Assembly (NCBI GenBank): GCA_964560145.1
Contig: CAZLKS010000003.1
Coordinates: 1 to 43,662 of the forward strand
Direction of reading: 5' to 3'
Length of the DNA stretch: 43,662 bases
Source of the DNA: JAHFLF01 sp964560145
GTDB lineage: Bacteria > Patescibacteriota > Minisyncoccia > UBA6257 > 1-14-0-10-44-23
Of the stretch, positions 21,231-29,160 are shown piece by piece. A program made the position numbers and the translations under genes. The notes beneath the pieces were generated by a model. That model was given only the letters and a program-made list of their open reading frames with translations. It was not told the DNA's origin and ran no database searches. Each line of letters begins with the position of its first letter. Position 1 is the stretch's first letter.

Positions 21231-22394
21231 ATGGGTGAGAAGAACATTAGTCATGAAGATTCGATTCGCGCGGCAATGGCTGAACTGGAGGGTGCAGAGG
21301 CCGAAAGCTCCAAAAGCAGCGATTCCACCGCAGATGAAGTGCAAACTCTTGCAGACGACGCCAAAGTCGAAGCGCCCGCAGAGGAAACCGAAGGCGAAGC
21401 CGATGTGGCTGAGCCAGAATCCGAAGATGTGGAAGAGGGGGAAGGTGAAAAGTCACAAGAATCTGCCCCAAAACAGAGCGAAATTCAGGAAGGCGCTGAG
21501 GATGATACAGATGACTATGAGCCCCCGGCCTTTCTCGACGAAGAAGGGCGAAAAGAGCTAAAGGCTCTTCCGAAGTCAGCGCGCCCACTCGTCGATCGAT
21601 TTCTTCGAAGACGAGATATGCAGTTTCAGCGCTGGACCACGAAAGTGCGCCAAGACGCTCAGGAGGCTGTGAATCAGGCCGTTTTGCCATACACAGGTAT
21701 GGAGGAAGCCATTCAGCCGCACATCTCACGATTGCGTCTTCAGGGCCGACCGCTTGCGACGGTGATAGGTTCAACGCTAGAATGGGATCAGTTACTAGAA
21801 AGCAATACACTCGAAGGCTTGGCTCAGTTGTGTGAATCCAAGCGGATTCATCCTAAGCAAATCTTCGATTACATGCAGTCTGGTAATAGGCAAATTCCAG
21901 TTTCAGGAGTTTCGCCTTCCAGCGATGGAAGTCGTGGCACCGAAAGTGGGGAATTGCAGGAGCTCAGGGCCAAGGTTCAAACGCTCGAACAACAGACGGC
22001 GCAGAACCAGTGGAAGGGCTTGGTTGATACGCTCGCAGCGGCGCGTGACGAACAGGGGCAGCCTCGCTATCCGTATTATCAAGACATACGGCGCGAAATG
22101 TCGAAATGGATCGTCATCATCGGGGAAGAGAATCCAGATGCGCAGCCGCAAGAACTGTTCGACCGGGCATACCAGAAGGCTTGTTGGGCAAACGATAATA
22201 TCCGCGCGCTCATGATGCAGGATCGCACCTCGGCCCAAGCGGCCCGGAAGATCCAGAAGAAAAAAGCGGCGGTATCGCTTCCAGCATCCTCCTCAGGCGG
22301 TATAGCTTCAAAGACCAAGACGCCCCAAAGCGAAAACATGACACACGAAGAAAGCATCCGAGCGGCCATTGAGGAGCTCGGTGTTGAACTTTAA
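21231..22394 (+). CDS. Scaffolding protein (putative)
   Basis: 387 aa. Residues ~15-105 are very acidic and low complexity (Glu/Ala/Ser), the rest helical with a coiled coil (ELQELRAKVQTLEQQTAQNQ), and it lies directly before the capsid gene, all as expected of an internal scaffold. The N-terminal HEDSIRAAMAELEG recurs at the extreme C-terminus as HEESIRAAIEELGVEL. A short helical C-terminus binds capsid in known scaffolds, so both ends may do so here. Confidence 0.75.
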   Translation: MGEKNISHEDSIRAAMAELEGAEAESSKSSDSTADEVQTLADDAKVEAPAEETEGEADVAEPESEDVEEGEGEKSQESAPKQSEIQEGAEDDTDDYEPPAFLDEEGRKELKALPKSARPLVDRFLRRRDMQFQRWTTKVRQDAQEAVNQAVLPYTGMEEAIQPHISRLRLQGRPLATVIGSTLEWDQLLESNTLEGLAQLCESKRIHPKQIFDYMQSGNRQIPVSGVSPSSDGSRGTESGELQELRAKVQTLEQQTAQNQWKGLVDTLAAARDEQGQPRYPYYQDIRREMSKWIVIIGEENPDAQPQELFDRAYQKACWANDNIRALMMQDRTSAQAARKIQKKKAAVSLPASSSGGIASKTKTPQSENMTHEESIRAAIEELGVEL

Positions 22395-22420
22395 CTGACT
22401 AGTTTTCTCTAAGAGGGCCT

Positions 22421-23413
22421 ATGGTTCCGAGTTCTACCTGGACTCAAATTCTATCTACCTCCCTGCAAAACCGTACCGGTTTAACTTCAAGCGCGATTGC
22501 CAAGCGTAACGCTTTGTATCGCTACATGAAGGCAAAGGGGCATGTTAAAAAAGTTGCTGGCGGCGAGTCTATTGTTCGGCCGATTGAGTATGCCGAAAAT
22601 ACGAACTACACCCGCTACACTAACGCAATGCACATCAAGATCGATCCGCAGGACATAGTGACCTCGTGTTACTATCCATGGCGTCAGATTGCGATGAGCA
22701 TTCAGCAGACTGGATTGGAAGACATTCAGAACGCTGGTAAGGAGCAAATCATCGATCTTCTCGCCGTAAAAGAGAAGAACTGCGAAACCTCCTTCGTTAA
22801 CAACTTCTCAACCGACATTTACAGCGCTGGCACAGCCGATAGCGGCTTGCAGGTTGGTGGTTTGCAATACCTCATTGCCGACGACCCGACTCTTAGCTCA
22901 ATCATTGGTGGGCTTAGCCAGTCTGCAAATACTTGGTGGCAGAATCTTTCGAAGACTTCGAGCACTGGAACCGGCAACGGTTTTGGCGCCCGTACTGATG
23001 CTACGAACGTCAGAGCGCAGATCGAGACGATGTACCTCGCGGGACTTCGCGACGGACAGAACTATGATTTGGCCGTCTCTGATAATTCGATTTGGCAGTA
23101 CTACACCTCGGCCCTTCGCGCGATTCAGCAGATCGGCAATGAGTCAACCGTGAAAGACGGCATCTTGAGCCTCAAGGTGTTCAATATGGATTGGCTCTAT
23201 GACGGTGGCGCTGATGGTGCGGCTCCGAGCTCTCGCATGTACTTCCTGAACACAGACTTCATTTACCTCTGTGTTTCGAGCAAGCGAGACTTCGTGAAGC
23301 TTCCTGGAGATCGTCAGCCGATTAACCAAGACGTAAACATCCAGCTCTTAACTTGGGCCGGAAATATGGTCTGCACGAATCGGCGCGCTCAGGCAATCTT
23401 GATCGACGCCTAA
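22421..23413 (+). CDS. Major capsid protein
   Basis: 330 aa, follows the scaffold gene and is followed by a terminator. Typical HK97-fold traits: N-arm with IVRPIEYAENTNYTRY, spine helix region WRQIAMSIQQTGLEDIQNAGKEQIIDLLAVKEKN, and a C-terminal FLNTDFIYLCVSSKRDFV..INQDVNIQLLTWAGNMVCTNRRAQAIL strand set. No N-terminal delta domain, consistent with the separate scaffold. GAGGGCCT leads to the ATG. Confidence 0.88.
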   Translation: MVPSSTWTQILSTSLQNRTGLTSSAIAKRNALYRYMKAKGHVKKVAGGESIVRPIEYAENTNYTRYTNAMHIKIDPQDIVTSCYYPWRQIAMSIQQTGLEDIQNAGKEQIIDLLAVKEKNCETSFVNNFSTDIYSAGTADSGLQVGGLQYLIADDPTLSSIIGGLSQSANTWWQNLSKTSSTGTGNGFGARTDATNVRAQIETMYLAGLRDGQNYDLAVSDNSIWQYYTSALRAIQQIGNESTVKDGILSLKVFNMDWLYDGGADGAAPSSRMYFLNTDFIYLCVSSKRDFVKLPGDRQPINQDVNIQLLTWAGNMVCTNRRAQAILIDA

Positions 23414-23415
23414 TG

Positions 23416-23455
23416 AGAGAAGCCCGCAGTAGTAGTAGCGCGGGCTCTCGTGTTT
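23416..23455 (+). terminator. Terminator after capsid gene
   Basis: AGCCCGC (23421-23427) pairs with GCGGGCT (23440-23446); a GAGA/TCTC extension continues the stem with one bulged A. Then GTGTTTTT. The loop is an AGTAGTAGTAG repeat. Likely partial, to raise capsid over downstream expression. Confidence 0.7.
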
Positions 23456-23482
23456 TTAATTGTAGTAGTAGTAGGAGGAACC

Positions 23483-23995
23483 ATGTCAGGAAATATTGAA
23501 GGAGTCGGTGGAGTAGATTTCACTCGTAAAGATACTGCACCTCAGTTTACTCTCGGCCTTCGCTTGAAGGATTTGAGCGGCGGTGAGTGGATGTACGTCA
23601 AAGCCAATACTGCGTTAACGGCGTATCTTGCGTATAAGATTTTGCCAGTTGGAACCGTAGGTTCTGCAACGGCGAAGGATGATGCGATCGATGATAATGC
23701 CGCAAGCTTTACTGGTGGGTGTTTTGTTTGCTGGCCTCAGCAAGCATTCTCTGCATCTGACTATGGTTGGGTGCGCATCAGCGGCAGCTTTACCGGAAAA
23801 ATCGTGACCGGCATCAGCGCTGGCGACAAGCTCTATACGTCGACCACAGCGGGCGTACTTGGAGGAACTGCCTCGGCTCACTTTCATCTCTTCGGGGATG
23901 TTCTGGCCGTCGAAGCAAATTCAAGCGGCTCAGACGCGAATAAGACCATTAAGTGTGACTTCCCTGTCCACTTGTCTCATATCGCGCATCCGTAG
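23483..23995 (+). CDS. Head decoration-like protein, 170 aa
   Basis: Beta-rich, Gly/Ala/Thr-rich protein immediately after the major capsid gene, with its own strong ribosome site (AGGAGG) and terminators on both sides, so likely abundant. Motifs GWVRISGSFTGKIVTGISAGDKLYTSTTAGVL and FGDVLAVE are typical of capsid decoration proteins (DUF2190-like), but I could not align it fully. ATG 23483 is chosen over an upstream GTG/ATG run made of GTAGTAGTAG repeats. Confidence 0.6.
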   Translation: MSGNIEGVGGVDFTRKDTAPQFTLGLRLKDLSGGEWMYVKANTALTAYLAYKILPVGTVGSATAKDDAIDDNAASFTGGCFVCWPQQAFSASDYGWVRISGSFTGKIVTGISAGDKLYTSTTAGVLGGTASAHFHLFGDVLAVEANSSGSDANKTIKCDFPVHLSHIAHP

Positions 23996-24003
23996 GGTTA
24001 GAA

Positions 24004-24031
24004 GGGACGTAGGTCGAAAGGCCTACGTCCC
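24004..24031 (+). terminator. Terminator after decoration gene
   Basis: A perfect 10-bp stem GGGACGTAGG/CCTACGTCCC with an 8-base loop, followed by ACAGTTTTGTG. It lies 10 bp after the stop codon at 23995. Confidence 0.75.
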
Positions 24032-24072
24032 ACAGTTTTGTGTAGAGGTTTATTTTTTGAAAAGGTTCGAAG

Positions 24073-24666
24073 ATGGCTACATACTCTTTGATAGTGAAAA
24101 CTGAGTTTTTTCAAAGCGCGGTAAGGAACAATGCGAAGTCTACCAAGGCAAAGCCTGTTTACATTCCGCGCTTGAATCTTCGTTTTACTTATGGCGATGG
24201 GACTAAGTTTGAGCGTCCGGCCTATGAGAGAGATGAAGAGGACTACAAAGATGCATTCGAACTATTCAAAAAGTCACAGACTGTTATCACTGAGGGTACG
24301 CCTCTCGCAGATTTGCCAGGTATCACGCAAGTGGAGCTTGCGACTCTGAAAGAGACGGGCATCGTGACGGTAGAGGGCATGTCAAAGAGCTACCTACCAA
24401 ACATTGAGGGCCTTGGTGAACGCTATGTCGAACTTAGGAAGTGGGCGACAGGGTTCTTGAAGCAAAGAAAGGACATGGAGAAGGTATTCGAGCTTCAGAA
24501 GATCATCGAAGAGAAAGATTTAGAGATCATGCGACTCAACAAAGAAGCTGAGAAGGTTCAAACTAGTTCGTCAAAAGCGGAAGTTGATGAGCCAGTTGGT
24601 AGTGTGGTCGCGGAAGACGGGGATGCTTTTGGAGCGGTGAAGCCGAAGAAAGTTTCGTCTAAGTAA
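24073..24666 (+). CDS. Structural-module protein with HhH-like centre, 197 aa
   Basis: N-terminal beta segment (ATYSLIVKTEFF; LNLRFTYGDGTKFERP), then residues ~75-125 with LADLPGITQVELATLKETGI and LPNIEGLGERYVE, two helix-hairpin-helix-like turns. The C-terminus is a coiled coil (MEKVFELQKIIEEKDLEIMRLNKEAEK) with an acidic tail. It could be a head-completion or DNA-contacting virion protein; not assigned to a family. AAGG seven bases before ATG. Confidence 0.5.
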   Translation: MATYSLIVKTEFFQSAVRNNAKSTKAKPVYIPRLNLRFTYGDGTKFERPAYERDEEDYKDAFELFKKSQTVITEGTPLADLPGITQVELATLKETGIVTVEGMSKSYLPNIEGLGERYVELRKWATGFLKQRKDMEKVFELQKIIEEKDLEIMRLNKEAEKVQTSSSKAEVDEPVGSVVAEDGDAFGAVKPKKVSSK

Positions 24667-24682
24667 TAGTAGTAGGAGGAAC

Positions 24683-25492
24683 ATGAAAAGGATTCTCGTC
24701 ATTTTAGCCTTGCTGTTATTGGCAAGCGGGGCAGAGGCACAGTACACCAAGACTCAGCTTAAGGCGCGTCTAGGGAGCTATAGCATCCCTACTGAGCTTG
24801 CTGGCGAATTGGCGGGGCTTTTCGCGGCGGCGAATGTTACGCGCGATAACAACACTTACATTAAGTATCGAAATGCCGCAGGTTCGGCAAACATTGACGT
24901 ACTCAAAGTCGATGGATCAGACGAGACAGTTCTGAACGCCGACACTGGCGACACGATCAAGTTTTCGATCGCTGGCACATCGGCAGTTGAGATCGGCACT
25001 ACTGGCGCGTATCCCAGTGTGGACGGAGACAATTCCGTTTCTAACCTCGGAACGAGCACGAAGGGTTGGAAAAATCTATATTTGTCTGATGCTACGAATG
25101 ACGCGCAGTTATTCGTATCGTCAGGATTGTATGTGTCTGCGCCAACCGGCCAGAGCTTGTTCTTTCGGGAAGCAAGCACTGATAGGTGGTCAATTAAGCC
25201 AACGAGCGGTGACTTTGCGGCAGTTGCCTCTGGCAATACTATCGCAATCCAGGAGGCAACGGCGGGTTCGGCTTGTTCAGGACAACTGACAGCAAATGCG
25301 ACGACTCCAGTTGTAACAAACACCACGTGTGCGACGACTGGATCGCGTATCTTTCTAACTAAGACAGGAACTAGCGCAGTTAACGGGAGTTGTTACCGCT
25401 CGGCGTTATCTAACGGCGTGAGTTTTTCTGTGACATGCTTAGCCTCTGATACTGGAACCTATGACTGGTTTATCATTCACGAGGCGCCATAA
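24683..25492 (+). CDS. Secreted fibre-like protein, 269 aa
   Basis: A clean Sec signal peptide: MKRILVILALLLLASG then AEA|Q, cleaved near residue 20. The mature protein starts with a helix (TQLKARLGSYSIPTELAGELAGLF), then beta-rich, Asn/Thr/Gly-rich sequence as in tail fibres (VEIGTTGAYPSVDGDNSVSNLGTSTKGWKNLYLS), ending in a compact beta domain with paired Cys. Paralogue of the next gene. Export of a virion-type fibre is unusual. Strong AGGAGG site; lies just after the coiled-coil gene. Confidence 0.6.
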   Translation: MKRILVILALLLLASGAEAQYTKTQLKARLGSYSIPTELAGELAGLFAAANVTRDNNTYIKYRNAAGSANIDVLKVDGSDETVLNADTGDTIKFSIAGTSAVEIGTTGAYPSVDGDNSVSNLGTSTKGWKNLYLSDATNDAQLFVSSGLYVSAPTGQSLFFREASTDRWSIKPTSGDFAAVASGNTIAIQEATAGSACSGQLTANATTPVVTNTTCATTGSRIFLTKTGTSAVNGSCYRSALSNGVSFSVTCLASDTGTYDWFIIHEAP

Positions 25493-25506
25493 TTAGGAGT
25501 CTCGCA

Positions 25507-26526
25507 GTGAGAATACTCATCTCAATAGCGCTACTTGTCTTATGGGCAGGTAGCGCATTTTCGCAGCAAACAGTTGCGCAAGCTAAGGCTCGCCTTGGGG
25601 ATGGCGGTATTCCAGGCGAGAAAGTCGCTGAGATTGCCGCGCTTTTAAACGGCAAAGCAGATTCAAGCGGGAATACCGTTGTTACGGCTAAGAGCGGGAA
25701 GTCGATCAAACTTCAGCCTAACGCACAGACTTCTGCGAATCTTACTGTAAGCTCTTCAGCCGCAGATGAAACTACCCTAACTTTTGGGGATGGTGCAGTC
25801 ACGCGCCCCTATCTTGCTATTCATGGCCCCACCGGCGTGGGTGATGACGACGGCTATATAATAATCGGCCCAGGCGGCGCTAACAACCTCGATCGCGGCC
25901 CAGCGATTGTCATGTACGGCAATAATGCGAGTAACGATTGGGGAACGCTCAAACTCGATTGCGGCGCTGTAACAGGCGCAATGGTGGAGATCATTACCCC
26001 TGATGCTCCAGGGCAGTATCGCCGCAGATGGTATGCGACCTATCAAAGTGGAAACTGGAATAGTGACGAAACTTACGGCGGGAGTTTAGTTTTCAATAAG
26101 AGCGGCACAGGCGTAAAGCTCACAGGCGGATCAACTTATGACGGGTGGGGGTTCCTTACCACAGAGTGTAATGAGTTATCGAGCACCGGCGCCACTTCGC
26201 AAACTTGGTCAGGCGCTCTTCCTGCCTACGCTGTGATGTTCGCGCTCACTGGGCGCGTTACTCAGGCTTATACTTCTGGCGGCACGATTACTTCACTGCA
26301 TGTCGGAAATGGGAGCACGGCGAATCAGTATGCCGATACGCTCGCACTCACAGCAAACACAACTTGGACCTCTCCAGAGGCGGGAGCAGTGGGCGGTGTC
26401 ATGCCGCAAAGCAATGCAGCAGCAGCACAAGATATTAAGGTGACCGCCAACGGTGGCGGTACAATTACAGCAGGGAAAATGAGGTTATGCGTCACGTATA
26501 TGCGCTCACAGGTTCCGCAATCGTAG
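25507..26526 (+). CDS. Secreted fibre-like protein, 339 aa
   Basis: GTG start at 25507 behind AGGAG. Signal peptide MRILISIALLVLWAGSAFSQ, then AQAKARLGDGGIPGEKVAEIAALL, aligning with the N-terminus of the preceding secreted protein. The body is beta-rich with repeated Gly/Thr/Asn turns (LTVSSSAADETTLTFGDGAV). The C-terminal ~130 residues (TSQTWSGALPAYAVMFALTGRVTQAYTSGGTITSLHVG) look like a fibre head domain. Possibly adheres to the cell or particle surface after export; function unknown. Confidence 0.6.
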   Translation: MRILISIALLVLWAGSAFSQQTVAQAKARLGDGGIPGEKVAEIAALLNGKADSSGNTVVTAKSGKSIKLQPNAQTSANLTVSSSAADETTLTFGDGAVTRPYLAIHGPTGVGDDDGYIIIGPGGANNLDRGPAIVMYGNNASNDWGTLKLDCGAVTGAMVEIITPDAPGQYRRRWYATYQSGNWNSDETYGGSLVFNKSGTGVKLTGGSTYDGWGFLTTECNELSSTGATSQTWSGALPAYAVMFALTGRVTQAYTSGGTITSLHVGNGSTANQYADTLALTANTTWTSPEAGAVGGVMPQSNAAAAQDIKVTANGGGTITAGKMRLCVTYMRSQVPQS

Positions 26527-26687
26527 GGCTTTTTTTGTGTGGCTGTACAGCTCACTTTCAGCTTGGCAGAACTAAGTCTGAGGTTACGCGCGAAGAAATA
26601 GCAGAGGCTTTTCAGGAAAGAGATAAGGTACTCGCTGATATTACAAAATTCTTGAGTACGTTTGTTGAGAAGAAGGATAAAAAGTAG
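26487..26687 (+). CDS. Small lipoprotein, 66 aa
   Basis: Type II signal peptide: MRHVYALTGSAIVGLFLCGC, lipobox L-C-G-C with the acceptor Cys at residue 20. Mature part (~46 aa) is a charged helix (EIAEAFQERDKVLADITKFLSTFVEKKDKK). It overlaps the end of the secreted-fibre gene by 40 bp in another frame; GAGG lies two bases before the ATG, a tight spacing. Could be an outer-membrane anchor for the two secreted neighbours or an exclusion lipoprotein. Inference. Confidence 0.55.
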   Translation: MRHVYALTGSAIVGLFLCGCTAHFQLGRTKSEVTREEIAEAFQERDKVLADITKFLSTFVEKKDKK

Positions 26688-27116
26688 ATGTCGATTTTCC
26701 AGAAAACTGTTCCCGTAGTGAACGGAAACTTAGTTTCTGGATCTAATCCTATGCCCGTGTCGGGGACTTTGACGGGAGTTGAGGTTAGTAGTTTGCCCGC
26801 AAGCGCTCTTACGCCGAAAACAGCTACGGTGAGCTCTTCGGGAGACACCGTGTTTCATACTCCTGCTTCAGGAAAGTCGCTTCGTTTGTATTACCTTGGA
26901 TATTCGGCTGACGGCGCAAACTCTGCCGATGTTACGGTGTACGTTAAATTTGGATCGGGTTCGGCAATTTATAAGCAATCGCTCGCGGCTAAGGCGATGT
27001 TCGCGCATACCATTGCAGCAAATCGTTATGTGCAGGGTGGCGTGAATCAAGCTCTATCGGTCAATTTATCGGCAGCACAGACGGTGCATGTCAATGTAGA
27101 ATACGAAGAGGTTTAA
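26688..27116 (+). CDS. Beta-rich virion protein, 142 aa
   Basis: Starts directly after the preceding stop (TAG-ATG). The beta core has TVFHTPASGKSLRLYYLGYSA and ends VHVNVEYEEV. It shares order and motifs (V-x-H-T-P-A-S, then S-A-A-Q/C-x-x-x-V-x-V) with the 135-residue protein at 39512, so they are paralogues set 12 kb apart. Probably a decoration or tail-surface protein. Confidence 0.55.
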   Translation: MSIFQKTVPVVNGNLVSGSNPMPVSGTLTGVEVSSLPASALTPKTATVSSSGDTVFHTPASGKSLRLYYLGYSADGANSADVTVYVKFGSGSAIYKQSLAAKAMFAHTIAANRYVQGGVNQALSVNLSAAQTVHVNVEYEEV

Positions 27117-27117
27117 C

Positions 27118-27636
27118 ATGGCTAACACCTGGACAGTCTGGAATCAAGCGAAGACTTTTGTAGCTGGCGGTGCGATGATAGGGCTCATGAACGCTGGAGC
27201 CAGGGTGCTTCGTGTTCGACGCATCGGCTACATTAACGACCAGACTGTAGCGGTAACAGGCGTAGTGGTTGGAGGTGAGATAAGGCGCTACACTGGCGCA
27301 GGATGGACAACCCCAACAGCACTTACCCCCGTTGCTCACGATACTAGTAACTCCGCGCTCTCTTCTGTGACAGCGGGGCACGCAGGCACACCGACCGGGA
27401 CTTCTGCCGTTCTACGCAGATACTTCGCGTCATCTGATGAGCCTAAGCTCTCTACGCTTCAGAACAACGAACTAGAGGCGATCATTCCTTTTGGCGTGAT
27501 TTGGGATGCGGGTTACGGCGACTCGAATGTGCAGCCTCTTACGCTTAGAACCAACGAATCCGTCATTGTGTGGAACGTTACAGGAGCGGCGGGAGCATTC
27601 TCGTGGTACATCGAATTTACGGATGAGGCTTCTTAA
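27118..27636 (+). CDS. Beta-rich virion protein, 172 aa, single-domain
   Basis: MANTWTVWNQAKTFVAGGAMIGLMNAGARVLRVRRIGYIN begins a domain that ends with PKLSTLQNNELEAIIPFGVIWDAGYGDSNVQPLTLRTNESVIVWN. The same scheme (LSxxxxxxxxxxxxIWDxGYxxSxxQxxxLxxxExxxIxx) occurs in the next protein. Likely a surface or decoration protein in the virion. Its stop overlaps the next start (TAATG). Confidence 0.55.
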   Translation: MANTWTVWNQAKTFVAGGAMIGLMNAGARVLRVRRIGYINDQTVAVTGVVVGGEIRRYTGAGWTTPTALTPVAHDTSNSALSSVTAGHAGTPTGTSAVLRRYFASSDEPKLSTLQNNELEAIIPFGVIWDAGYGDSNVQPLTLRTNESVIVWNVTGAAGAFSWYIEFTDEAS

Positions 27637-28781
27637 TGGCGCGTTCGACGTGGAGGGCATACGATTCGGGAACGAATCTTTATTGGCCGTCTATTGAAAT
27701 GCCAATAACTTCCCTTACGGGACATCCTTACCTCGCGCACGTTGCCGCAGCTTGTCTCTATAATGGTTCTGGCTCAGGTGTCGATCTCTACGTGAATAGA
27801 GCAGAGGGGGCGGCCCTCATAACGCAAGAATCCGCACTTCCTACAGCTTTTAACATTGGTCGCATCTCTGCTTACTCAGGCGGGGCTACTCTATCTTCTT
27901 TTAAGCTTGATACTAATACCGCAGATCTACCGTCTCAGATTACAGCCGTAGAAGAGTGCGACGACGTTACCGTAGGGTCAGTATTCCGACGACTACCAGA
28001 CTTCCCAAGAACGAATATCGCGCAATCTCGCGGCCTCGCTGAACTATCAACGGAGTTTTCTAGGTGGGGGCTGGACCCTTCCACTATTTGGGATTGTGGC
28101 TATCACAACTCAGACACTCAGGGATTCGTGCTCAACGAGGGAGAGGGCTTCGCTATTTATCCCGCATCAAATCGCTTAAATTGCGGGTACGGCGTTACCG
28201 TTTTGTTCACTACAGCCGATGGCACATACGGCTACAATCACTTCTCTAAGCCATACGCAACACGCGCTCTTTTCGCGATGTTAAACGGATCGGGCTCAGG
28301 AAAGATAGTTACGATTCGGCACGTGCAAGTTTACGAGATGGCAGAAGATAACCCTGCTTATTTCTCCACCGAAAGGATTGATGGGGTGATATTGGACGGA
28401 GATCCTGTAACTCCTTTCAGCTTAGATACTGCGAATACCGCTATCCCATCTGAAGTGAAAGTCTTTAGGAATGCCACTGTCTCACTTCAAGGGGCAAGTA
28501 CTGGTGCACTTATTACGCAGCCTACACTCTCTCGGAACATGGGGACGTGTAACGCTGATGGAGTTGCGTCCTCTCTTGCTTTCGCGGGGGAAGTAGTTCG
28601 CCGAGGGAAGAGGTTTGATAGCCCGATCGTGCTGCATGAAGGGCAGGGTATTGCTATAATAAAGAGACAGAGCTCCAAAGTCGGAGACTTTGAATTTAAG
28701 TTCGAGTTTGGGGTTCAAGAGATCGTTGGAACTGGAGGGGGAGGCGGCGGCGATACTTATGTTTTTAGCGTGATGGAGTAG
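27636..28781 (+). CDS. Two-domain paralogue of the preceding virion protein, 381 aa
   Basis: Residues ~1-205 repeat the domain of the 172-residue neighbour, with LSTEFSRWGLDPSTIWDCGYHNSDTQGFVLNEGEGFAIYP. Residues ~210-365 are a second, more divergent copy (RALFAMLNGSGSGKIVTIRHVQVYEM..SPIVLHEGQGIAIIKR). It ends with a Gly7-type linker and a short strand. So one domain family occurs three times in two adjacent genes. Beta-rich, likely structural or adhesive; function unknown. Confidence 0.55.
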   Translation: MARSTWRAYDSGTNLYWPSIEMPITSLTGHPYLAHVAAACLYNGSGSGVDLYVNRAEGAALITQESALPTAFNIGRISAYSGGATLSSFKLDTNTADLPSQITAVEECDDVTVGSVFRRLPDFPRTNIAQSRGLAELSTEFSRWGLDPSTIWDCGYHNSDTQGFVLNEGEGFAIYPASNRLNCGYGVTVLFTTADGTYGYNHFSKPYATRALFAMLNGSGSGKIVTIRHVQVYEMAEDNPAYFSTERIDGVILDGDPVTPFSLDTANTAIPSEVKVFRNATVSLQGASTGALITQPTLSRNMGTCNADGVASSLAFAGEVVRRGKRFDSPIVLHEGQGIAIIKRQSSKVGDFEFKFEFGVQEIVGTGGGGGGDTYVFSVME

Positions 28782-28786
28782 AGACT

Positions 28787-29077
28787 ATGGCACAGGATCA
28801 GTCATTAATCGGTTTTTTGGACCGAAAAATTGACGACATTCGCGATAGCCTTCGCTCTGACATAGCTGGCTTGTCTGGGAAGGTGGAAGCCTATCTTAAG
28901 ACAAGGGAGCAAATGGAGCTTCACTTTGAAGAGCGTTTTGTAGCGAAAAGAACGTTTAAACTGGCAGTAGCGACAGGCCTTTTAGGCTTTGTCTTCATTA
29001 TGGGGTTGATGGCGACTATCCACGGGGCCGAATCCGTGGCAGTCGCCGTACCCAAGGCCGTGAGTATTGCGAAGTAG
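28787..29077 (+). CDS. Coiled coil plus one membrane helix, 96 aa
   Basis: Residues 8-45 form an amphipathic helix (FLDRKIDDIRDSLRSDIAGLSGKVEAYL); residues ~57-80 are a hydrophobic segment (LAVATGLLGFVFIMGLMATI) and the tail is short. This is like XhlA-type proteins that associate with membrane-lysis factors, or a late membrane protein of unknown role. GGAG eight bases before ATG. Confidence 0.5.
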   Translation: MAQDQSLIGFLDRKIDDIRDSLRSDIAGLSGKVEAYLKTREQMELHFEERFVAKRTFKLAVATGLLGFVFIMGLMATIHGAESVAVAVPKAVSIAK

Positions 29078-29160
29078 TTCTGAAGATGTGCTATCATAGC
29101 TATGACAGGTAAGTAGTCCGAGCTTGACGCCCTTACCCTCATGCAGTTTGTGAGGTGAAG
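29078..29160 (+). promoter_or_regulatory. 83-bp spacer with 12-bp palindrome
   Basis: An unusually long gap for this compact late operon. It contains TCATAGCTATGA (29094-29105), a perfect palindrome that could be an operator or processing site, and no promoter that I would trust. Confidence 0.3.

Noticed and set aside
21247..21810. 187-codon minus-strand frame inside the scaffold gene
   Set aside because: Mirror of the acidic scaffold codons; no start site or supporting context.
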